The translations under genes and the position numbers were made by a program. The notes under the pieces were generated by a model that worked only from the letters and a program-made list of their open reading frames with translations, did no database searches and was not told where the DNA came from. A DNA stretch of 64,000 nt from Auricularia sp. M13 (Eukaryota > Basidiomycota > Agaricomycetes > Auriculariales > Auriculariaceae). Positions 56,031-64,000 of this stretch are shown piece after piece; the stretch's first letter is position 1, and each line of letters starts with the position of its first letter. The stretch lies in the NCBI GenBank assembly GCA_037042915.1, contig CM073194.1:2046001-2110000 (forward strand), written 5' to 3'.

Positions 56031-57144
56031 ACGGCCCGCCGCCGTCCCGGCTGTCGTCCTTCTGCTTTCCCTTTGCATGGTGTATGGCGTCCATTATCGT
56101 ATGCAATTCATGTCGTCGCGCATCAACAAATCCAATGCTCTCAAACCCACACCAGTCGCTGTTGCCTCGTCCTCCTGCGTGCTAGCTGCGCTTCCAGCTG
56201 TTTTTCAGACTCACCAGCTTCTTGGGACTTCAATGGACGAGTCGCTTGGTCACTATTATTGCTTATGCTCGTCATCGTTTAAAACTTCATCTGGTTACGC
56301 GCGTGACACGTGCGTAGCGCCCGTATCGTGCCCAACACTCGTACCCGCTGTTACCCTTTCGTCTGCTTCCTCTCGACGTGCCTCCGCAGTCTTCCGCTCC
56401 GGCGATTGCACAATCACTTCTCGATTTCTCTCCAATGGCCGCGCCCTATGGACATTGGAAGTCGATGCTCTTCCGCAAACACTGTCAGCCACTAGCCTGA
56501 AGCGCATCCTGGTCCGGGTGTTGTCTGCGAGCCCGCCTTCCGTTCAAACTTTGCTCATTGGCATGTGAGTGCAGGGTTCATCTCCGCGGAGGAACCTTGA
56601 GTCTCCGAGAGCTGAAGAAATACTGTTCCTGTGTTTCAATTAATTCCCTGCTCGGCACGGTGCAAGCAATTGCAAGTCCCGGCAACGGCATGGCGCACAG
56701 TGGCTAAACAACACTTTATGTAACACATGAGGCACTGATGCGACCGTTACTCCGAGCGGCGCGGGGACCAAGAGTATCTCGTGTTACAGTTTCTGTGCGT
56801 TCTCTGCATCCGGCGCTGTCTTACCAGAGTCACTCGAAGCTCAGGCTTGTGGTTTCAGAATCAGAAACTTCATTTTCCAAGGGACGCCCCTGAAGCCCTC
56901 AGCAAGCAACACTCCGTCCAGGGATTCTCAGGGTACCTACGTAAATCAATGACTCCTAGCAGGCCGCTGCGGGATCCATTGCTGCGCCGGAAAAACGCAA
57001 GTCATCCCGATCCATCTGTCAAAGCACGTTGACTGATCCTGAGAAAGCGTTGGCATTGGACTGTGGCGTGGGTTTGCTAGTGCTACAAAAGGGCGCGAAA
57101 TAGGGTTCTCACCCAGGTCCAGCATCTCACCGTCCACCCTCCTC
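56031..57144. other. Intergenic
   Basis: 3' flank of the ribosomal gene and promoter side of the next esterase; an open frame at 56077-56568 is Ser/Ala-rich without a domain. Confidence 0.45.
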
Positions 57145-58484
57145 ATGCGCATTTCGACTGTGGCGCTGCGTTCTCTGCTCCCCTCACTCGCCCTCGCGAC
57201 GCTGCCCAAGTTCCAGCACCTCGTGACATTGTGCGTCCTCTTCTTCCCGCGTTCCTCTCTTCTCCCTTCTCTCCCCGTGTCCATCCTCATCTCACCTCGC
57301 AGCGGCGACTCCTACACCGACACGGAGTCCGTCTGGGACGGCGGCGCGCCGTGGCCCGTCTACCTCGCGGGCTACGCGAACCTCACGCTGCACCCCTTCG
57401 CGCGCGCCGGCGCGACGTGCAGCGACAGGATCACCACTTTGGGCTACCCGTCGCTTATGGAGAGCCAGATTCCCGCGTTCAAGACCGCGGGCGGCGCTGC
57501 GGGGCTGCCGCAGGATAAAACGGTGTATACGCTGTGGATCGGGACCAACGACGGTGCGTTCTGTATTTGGGCGTGCCGTATGTGTGCCTCGTGAGGTGTG
57601 CTGTATAGCGCTTTGTGAGGCGCATATGGCGTCCCGTGCGAGGCATATGGCGTCCCGTGAAGGGCATATGCCGCTCCGTTTGAGCCTCGTGTTTGGTGTA
57701 GCGAGCTGAATGGAGTATAGTGGGCGCCAGCGCGCTTCTCACTGGCAACTTCCCTGGCAAAACGGTCGTCGACACGACGAAGTGTGCCGTCGATTGGGTC
57801 AAAGTCATGTACGACCTCGGCGCGCGCTACTTTGTCTTCCAAAATGTGCGTGTCGTCTCTCACGCCCAATTACCTTCACTCTCATCACTTCTTGCTGACA
57901 CTCAACTTTGAATGGCTTCGCTAACACTGAACTGTGCTCTAGATGATTCCGCTGGAGCTGGCACCGACGTACTCCGTAGACGCGTACCCGAGCTTCATCT
58001 GGCATCTACCGCGCAACACGACGGCATTCCACAACGGCATGCTGCAGCTCACGAGTGCGGGGAACGCCATCTCCGAGCTTCTCCTACGCGACGTCGCGCC
58101 CACTCTCCCTGGCTCGCACATCGGTTCGTTTCTCTTCCTCCTCCTGCGAATCCCATTTCCCTGTGTTCTTATTGATCCTCTCCCGCGGGAACAGCTTACT
58201 TCGACTCGCACGCGCTCTTCGCCGACATGTACCACAACCCCTCGCAGTATCTCAACGGCACTGCCCCGCTGAACGTCACGGGCGCGGCGAACGCGTGCCG
58301 CTACGAGCTGAACGGCGGGCCTGTGGGCGGGGCGTGCCCGCCGCCCGTGTCGGGCAGCGCGCGCGACAGCTATTTGTGGTGGGACGAGCTGCACCCCGGC
58401 GAGCAGGCCGACCGCATCGTCGCGCGTGAGATCTCCAAGACGCTCGCGTCTGGTGATACTAAATGGGCGACGTGGATTTCGTAA
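57145..58484 (+). CDS. CE16-type GDSL acetylesterase (copy 7)
   Basis: Signal peptide MRISTVALRSLLPSLALA, LPKFQHLVTL, block-I intron (GTGCGT..CTCGCAG), then GDSYTD, APWPVYLAGYANLTLHPF, GATCSDRI and IGTNDG. The second intron is long (about 57555-57720) and contains three imperfect 22-bp repeats around GGCATATGGCGTCCCGTG. Exon 3: GNFPGKTVVDTTKCAVDW, ARYFVFQNV. Exon 4: MIPLELAPTYSVDAYP. Exon 5: QYLNGTAPLNVTGAAN and DELHPGEQADRIVAREI, ending ATWIS. Intact. Sister of copy 3 despite lying 10 kb away and in the opposite orientation. Confidence 0.85.
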
Positions 58485-58785
58485 CCGCATAATCTTCCTC
58501 GCAGCTGGAGATTCGAGTTTCTAGTACAGTAAACCAAAAGGATGCCCCATACTTTACTACTGTATTACTGAACTGGTCGCTGACTCTTACCTACCTAGTA
58601 ATCTTCGGTAGATAGCTGAATGAATAATCAAATCAGAGCTACTGTACGATCGCGTCTGCGAGCAAAAATCTCGACGCCTAAGATTGTAAAAGACCTTTGA
58701 TTCGTAGGATACATAGGTGCTGTAGTGCATAATAAACATATATCGTCCATAAAGTTATTGCAATACTTCAAGCCGTTCGCCGCAT
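58485..58785. other. Intergenic (convergent 3' ends)
   Basis: AT-richer stretch between converging genes; terminator functions expected, nothing specific recognised. Confidence 0.4.
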
Positions 58786-59934
58786 TCAATTGCCGCTACG
58801 ACGCGCACGTGCACTGCCTCTGTGCCCATGTGCTTGTGCGGTGTACTCCACCAACCTCGGGAAACAGAGCTTCAAATGCCGCTCCAGCTTCTTGATCGTC
58901 TCGACGTCTGACGGCCGCGCTAATCCAGAGCCATCGTCCATGGCGAGGTGGATGGCGAATTTGGTGAGGCGTAGAAGCAGCGGACCGCGTTTCTGGTGCC
59001 TGTGCTCGAATATGTCTCTGCAAAACTGGAAAGTGGAAATGAGTTTGAGCTGCTCGCATTGAGAGAGACGGAGACTGACCTGTGTGACGACGCCAAAGGA
59101 CATGCCGAGCTCGAGCGTCTGCAGGTTCGGACAGACCGTCGCGAGCATAGTGAGAGTCTCGTAGCCGTGCGTAACTGAGATGGAGAGCGAGACGACGTTG
59201 CAAGAAGCTTTGTTGGCGCGGATGGCGCTGCACACGAGCTGGACATCCTGGCCGTATCCGCCCCGCAGGCTCGGAAGCTGCGACTGGGCAAAAGGTATCG
59301 AAGACACCAGGTGCTGGAGACTTCTGCGGCCGTAAAGGCTGGCTGAGAGGACCTGCGGCGGGGCGACGAGTGTCTCCAGGCGCGGGAGGAACCCCGGGTC
59401 GGCGAACGCGCGCGCGGCGAGCGCCTCCATCCGCCTGCTGCCCGTCTGCGTCTCGGGCACCTCGAGGACGCGTAACTCCGGCTGGGAGGCGAGGAACCGC
59501 TCAAAATCCCTCGCGTGCATGCGGTCTGCATCCCTGACTATCCGCAGCCTGCGCAACTTGAACGGGAACGGAATCCCGTCACCGGCATCGGAGTTCAGCT
59601 GCCCACCAGCGCCGCAATTGACCAACTCGAGGCTTTGGAGCGCGGGGAGGAGCTCGAGGAGCGCGGAGACGCAGTCGCCGTCGGCGGCGGGGTCGTCGAC
59701 GGACAGCGAGCGCACGTACTGCACGCGCTGCGGGCAGCGGCTGACCGCGTATAGGGTGCGCTCCGTCGCGCCCGCCCGGTCGAGCCGCACGTCCTGCCAG
59801 AGATAGGGGTCGGCTTCGCCCTGGAATGAGCGAGACGCGAGCGCGGCGGTGGAGAGCGTGCGCGGGTCGCAGTGCGAGAGACACTCGCCGATCAGTTCGC
59901 TCGGGAGTGGGAGTGGGACTCGGCGGTGGGCCAT
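58786..59934 (-). CDS. F-box / LRR-like protein
   Basis: Single open frame, 382 aa from MAHRRVPLPLPSELIGE to the stop at 58786. F-box at residues 5-50 (LPSELIGECLSHCDPRTL, LASRSFQGEADPYLWQDV), then Leu-rich repeats of irregular length (LLPALQSLELVNCGAGG, KLRRLRIVRDADRMHA, LETLVAPPQVLSAS, CPNLQTLELGMSFGVV). C-terminal part KKLERHLKLCFPRLVEY. Probable SCF ubiquitin-ligase adaptor. The open frame continues upstream to 60231, but that part is Arg/Pro-rich without similarity to the family, so the inner ATG at 59934 is preferred. Confidence 0.75.
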   Translation of the reverse strand: MAHRRVPLPLPSELIGECLSHCDPRTLSTAALASRSFQGEADPYLWQDVRLDRAGATERTLYAVSRCPQRVQYVRSLSVDDPAADGDCVSALLELLPALQSLELVNCGAGGQLNSDAGDGIPFPFKLRRLRIVRDADRMHARDFERFLASQPELRVLEVPETQTGSRRMEALAARAFADPGFLPRLETLVAPPQVLSASLYGRRSLQHLVSSIPFAQSQLPSLRGGYGQDVQLVCSAIRANKASCNVVSLSISVTHGYETLTMLATVCPNLQTLELGMSFGVVTQVSLRLSQCEQLKLISTFQFCRDIFEHRHQKRGPLLLRLTKFAIHLAMDDGSGLARPSDVETIKKLERHLKLCFPRLVEYTAQAHGHRGSARARRSGN

Positions 59935-60808
59935 ATGAGGGATGTTGTGAGAGTGGATGTGGATGGTGATGAGGAAGGTCGCATTTATGGAGAATGCGAG
60001 GACGAAGCGTTGGCGGGGGAAGCGCGGGCTGGGGAAGCGATGAGGCGGCCACGGTCGCTGCGAGCGCTTCGTTGTCTGAAGCCGGCGCTTCACTTCCGAA
60101 GCGCTTCGCGGAAGCGGAGGCAAAACGAGAACGGAGAATCCACATCGCAGCTGGGACATATTATGTAAAGCCGCATTTTCATCACCATTTTCAATTTCAA
60201 CGAGCAACTTACCTACCCCGACCTCTGCCACTCAACGTACTCGTGCCAGAGACATGGGTCTTCCGACACCCAAACTTCAGAGCGCAGGGAAGGGACGCCT
60301 GACCGGAGATACAGTATCTCGCGAAAGTTCAGACAGATGGACTCCTCAGTATTCGGCACGCGCCAGATGAGTGTCTGTGGGACGCAGGGAAGTAGACGTT
60401 GACTGTAGATACGAGCCTCTGTGACCTTGTTACTGTCGTCCAAGTAGCCCCTGGGAGAATACGAGTACATCCTGGGAGATGGCCTGGACGGTCGACCAAG
60501 ACATTCTGAAGTTCGAGTGGAATTATGCAACGAGTAAATTGTTTCAGTACGAGATACAGCGTGTAAGATTATACTAAGTAGGTGAGATGTGGCCAGGAGT
60601 AGAGAGTAGGGTGGTAGATGTAGAGTAACGTCGGTGGTAAAGACCGTTCCGAGTCTGCTGAGGGAGTCGCAGTCGCAGTCGTCCAGTCAACACGCCTTCC
60701 CAGGCCGAACGAGCACCGCACCACTCGGACAAAATCCCGCATTATAATCGCCCGCGAGCTCTCCAGTCCTCTGCAAAGAAGGCGATGAGCGTGGGACTGC
60801 AGGTCGAA
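59935..60808. other. Intergenic
   Basis: Promoter side of the F-box gene. A GAAGCG/CGCTTC-rich stretch at 60020-60120 can form hairpins; no gene recognised. Confidence 0.4.
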
Positions 60809-61153
60809 TCAAAAAGGACGCACGAGGTCGTACGTGCAGTAGTGCCCCGCACGCGGCCCGTCGAGCTCGCGCGTCGGGTACGCGCACACGAGCGCGCCGC
60901 CGTCGAGCACGTTGCTCCGCGCGCCGTCGAGCGCGAACTCGTCCACGTCGAGCGGCGCGCATTTCCAGATTGGCCCGCGTTTGGCGCAGGGCGTCGAGGT
61001 GGAGGCGTTGGATGGTGGTTGCGCGTCCGCTGAGAGAGGCTCGGGCTGTATGGACGCTGCGACCTCCGCGTCGACAACAGGCCGTATGACCACCGCCGCC
61101 CGCACAGCAACGAGCCCGAGAACACAAGCGGCGAGTGCAACGTGCGAGCGCAT
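60809..61153 (-). CDS. Small secreted cysteine-containing protein
   Basis: 114 aa with signal peptide MRSHVALAACVLGLVAVRA. The mature part has a Ser/Pro-rich spacer and four Cys in TPCAKRGPIWKCAPLDV, GALVCAYPT and GHYCTYDL. The G-G-x-L-V-C-x-Y .. C-x-Y pattern occurs in small secreted proteins of basidiomycetes. Single exon; function unknown. Confidence 0.55.
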   Translation of the reverse strand: MRSHVALAACVLGLVAVRAAVVIRPVVDAEVAASIQPEPLSADAQPPSNASTSTPCAKRGPIWKCAPLDVDEFALDGARSNVLDGGALVCAYPTRELDGPRAGHYCTYDLVRPF

Positions 61154-62454
61154 AATGGTGGACGGTGGACGGTGGGAGGTGGGGAGGAGGGTGAGACTTC
61201 GCGACGCGTCAATTTAGCTTTCGCGGTGGTTTCGACTTGGACCAGGACGGAAGGCGGACCGAGGCCCAGCGCCGCCGCCCCACGGTCTCAGCTAGTCCGT
61301 CCGTCTCATGGCGCCTACAGGCCGCGACCAACTCTAATTCGCTGCGACGGTCCTCATTGCTCACTTGTGCCCAGTCGCCGTCGTTGTGAACCTCATGGTG
61401 TCGAATTTAGTACGCCGTGCAGTGGCGAGCGATTTCCTGCCTCGCAGATCGAGAAGACGCAGTACCTGCGCAAAGGACGGCCGCGGACCGCACCAAAGCC
61501 CGGAATCGATCGCCAGCCCGCTCGCTTCCGAACAAAAAAAGCTCCAGTCCAAGTCTGTCCAAGTTGGGCTGCAGACTTAGACTTTTGTTTTCGGCTGCCT
61601 TGCGTGCCTGGTGCTAGATTAGATAGGCAGAGCGCGATCAGGCCCGCACAGCACAGCACAAACGAAAATCTTCCCATCTGCATCACAGTTAGGGTACTTA
61701 CTGTAAGTTCCTGAATCCGATGGAAAGTCTTACATAAAACTAGCATACAGTACTGTTGTCCGATAAGAGGCTCCGCGGTTTTGCGAGAAAGGGAGGACAT
61801 GTCCCGTGTCCCGCGTTTCATGTCATGTTACTTACAACCCGCATTTGCATTTGCGCAATATCTAGAATTCTTCTGATCATGAGCCTCACGTACAGTACAT
61901 AGCACCTACATATGACGCTCGCATCCGAAAGTTCAAACGGTGCAGTTTTTGCAGCCTCGCGCAATGCGTGTGGGTGATCGATCTGTCCTTCCGAAGGTTC
62001 TCCGAGTCATCATAGATTCATACAGCACTTGCCAGCTCCAACAACTCACTGTACTCCGAGTTGCCACCATGACCACCTACAGTATGTATGTACTCAGAAA
62101 GTCTCCAGCCCATGGATGGGTATTGGCGTACTCGACGCCGACTCGGACATCTTTTTCTTTTTCGTGTTTAGCCTGCTGACTTGGCGCAACAGTCAAGACC
62201 GTCTGACTTTGAGACGGACTCGGACGGTACTGGCAACTCGTGTGAGAAGGACGGCTGTGCACGTGCCATGTGGGTATATTATTCTCGATCCTCCGAGTCG
62301 GGAGGGCCGGTACTTGGTCTATGCGGTATTGTAATGCTATGTAAAAGCGTCTAGAGTAAAGTAAGTGTCCAAGAGTCCCACCAAAAAAAGGTAACAGCGA
62401 CGAGGAAAGCGACGAAAGCGGGGGTGTAACTGCGAGGGTCACCTCAAGCCACGA
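61154..62454. other. Intergenic
   Basis: 1.3 kb without a supported gene; short open frames on both strands lack domains. Confidence 0.45.
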
Positions 62455-64000
62455 CTACCGCAGCGATTTGAGCGCCTCCGCCACGGCGTCGTCGAACAGG
62501 CCCGCCCAGAGCTCGTGGAATGCGTAGCTCGGGTGGGCAAAGTCGCGCCAGACGTCTAAAAACACAGCAACGTCTGAGAATCGGGAAACGGCACGGCGGC
62601 GGCGACGTACAGTCTCGCAGGGGCCCTTTGCAATCTGGATGTGCTGCGGGGTCGGGTTCGGGCTGCCGAGATAGGTCAGCTGAGAGGTAGGAAGGGAGGA
62701 GGGATAGAGGGATGGAGGGAGACAGGACGTACATCTCGCCGCAGGCCATAGGCCATACACCAATCATGCGCAATTTGGAAGCCGTACGTCTGCGGACTCT
62801 GCATCACACGCTCCGCCAGCTCATCTACATCACAACATAAACAACCCGAGGTGAGCGAAAAGCGAGCCCACAGCAACGCAGAACACAGAACGCACACGTG
62901 CCCAACTCGACACACACCACCTCGCCCTTGCGCGCGCGGCACCACGCGCGCACCGCGCGCCTTAGCACAATATCGTTGTACGCCCTGACGGCGCCGCGCA
63001 GCTTCGCGCGGTCCGGCGCGGGCAGGACCTGTCCGATCCCCGCGCCGTCGAGCGGGAGGACTTGGGCGAAGACGAACGCGCGGACGCCGGCGGCGTGCAG
63101 CGCGGAGAGCGCGCGCTGGTAGGACTGCGCGACGGAGACGTAGGTTTCGATGAGCTGCAGCTCGGACAGCCAGCCGAAGGAGAGCGCTACGTCGTTCGCT
63201 GTGCGAGTGAGCCGTCAGGCGAGCGGTTTTCGGTCTAACGTGGAATGAATGAAGAGGGAGGGAGAGAGGGGGACGTACTGCCCAAAGCAAGACCCGCGAG
63301 CGTATTCCCGCCATGCCAGTCGACACGCACGTCCGAGTCCGCGTCCGACGCGTTCGCCGCGCCGAAGAAGCGCTGGAACTGCGCGATCTGCCACTGCAGG
63401 TCCTCGCGCCCCGCGGGGTCGCGGATGTGCATCTTGTCGACCGTCGCGCCGTCCACCGCGAGCTGTCGCATAGGGTAATTAGACCGCGAAGGTGGGGTAC
63501 CGCACCGTCCCCGCGTACTGACATTGATCAGGGTGGTGTCCGGCGCCCAGCGGTTTGCGAGGTAGCGCGCCCATATTGGCCCGCCGCTGTTCGTCTGGGG
63601 GAGTGCGGCGTCAGAGGGTACATATGGAATACAGCGGCGTGCGAGGCGACGCACGAGAATGGGATGCGGATCGAGCGGGTGGGCACCGCTTTGCCAGTCC
63701 AAGCCTTCGGTCGCTGCAAAGACGAGAGCGGTGAGCGCGAGTGTTGTAATGGCATGTTGCAAGGGGCGCGTACAGTAACTGAGCAACGGTGGATGTGGAA
63801 TTTTAGCAATTGAGCACCGCGCCACTGAGCACTCAGGACGAACCTATCGCCACTGCAAGCCAAGTCAAACGGTCAGATTAGTCCATCCGCGAGCACCATT
63901 GCACTAGGAGCGCGCACAAGACGAAGAAATACGACGGCCGTCTGACGAACGCCCACTTGTCGGCATGCGACTCGGAGCGAAACGGCCAGCGCGCAGACGA
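62455..64000 (-). CDS. GDSL/CE16-like secreted esterase with micro-exons, 5' end outside window
   Basis: Runs off the right edge. The first visible exon ends KWAFVRRPSYFFV. Then a 9-nt exon (63852-63844, TGGCGATAG) and a 5-nt exon (63778-63774, TTACT) encode F-G-D-S-Y, the catalytic Ser codon being split AG|T. Exon 4 (63713-63655) gives STEGLDWQSGAHPLDPHP. Later exons: GGPIWARYLANRWAPD, LAVDGATVDKMH, NDVALSFGWLSEL, GVRAFVFAQVLPLDG, AVRAWCRARKGEVVC, QTYGFQIAHDW and DVWRDFAHPSYAFHELW (Asp..His), ending EALKSLR at 62455. All joins checked keep frame. Divergent from the CE16 cluster; sister of the gene at 548-2045. Secretion is assumed from the family. Confidence 0.8.

Noticed and set aside
56077-56568. 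Possible Ser/Ala-rich gene after L38e
   Set aside because: No start context, domain, intron or promoter support; overlaps the likely 3' region of the ribosomal gene.
59935-60231. N-terminal extension of the second F-box gene
   Set aside because: Open frame is continuous but lacks family similarity, is Arg/Pro-rich, and the inner ATG directly precedes the F-box.

Overview
The window looks like nuclear DNA of an Agaricomycete (mushroom-forming basidiomycete). Genes are split by many short introns of about 45-65 bp with GT..AG ends, GC content is moderate to high, and the gene set (CE16-type acetylesterase family, F-box/LRR proteins, Helitron helicase) fits that group. I saw no rRNA or tRNA gene and no CRISPR array.

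Layout. (1) 0.5-2.0 kb, minus strand: a GDSL/CE16-like esterase gene. (2) 3.1-3.4 kb: a small foldback MITE with CACTG.. ends. (3) 3.44-33.46 kb: a roughly 30 kb block flanked by inverted copies of the same two repeat modules, which I read as a candidate giant Helitron-like DNA transposon. All genes recognised in it lie on the plus strand. At 10.35-14.7 kb is a Rep/Helicase gene (zinc-finger-like N-terminus, Helitron Rep domain with HCH motif, Pif1-like helicase). Around it sit ten paralogous small genes (4.9-9.97 and 15.3-28.5 kb) whose products appear to hold two OB-fold-like beta domains plus a low-complexity tail, often with basic NLS-like clusters. A second small paralogous pair (19.6-21.05 kb), two short orphan genes, a captured fragment resembling farnesyl diphosphate synthase (30.3 kb) and an AT-hook/acidic/coiled-coil gene (30.75-32.5 kb) complete it. 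Many of these genes share a compact promoter: a TATA box 35-75 bp before the ATG, and in several a perfect TGACGTCA palindrome further upstream. (4) 33.9-64 kb: host genes. These are an F-box protein, seven copies of a CE16 GDSL acetylesterase (one a pseudogene) in mixed orientation, an MFS transporter that looks damaged, a tandem pair of unknown nuclear-looking proteins, an amidase, ribosomal protein L38e, a second F-box/LRR protein, a small secreted protein, and a second divergent GDSL esterase running off the right edge.

How it may work together. The CE16 cluster probably supplies secreted deacetylation of plant polysaccharides. The transposon block would combine a rolling-circle Rep/Helicase with many self-encoded putative single-strand-binding (OB-like) proteins under one promoter code. 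One of these carries RNA polymerase II CTD-like heptads. The block is the main novelty of the window. Its boundaries and the OB-fold assignment are inferences; the repeats, motifs and gene order are seen in the sequence.
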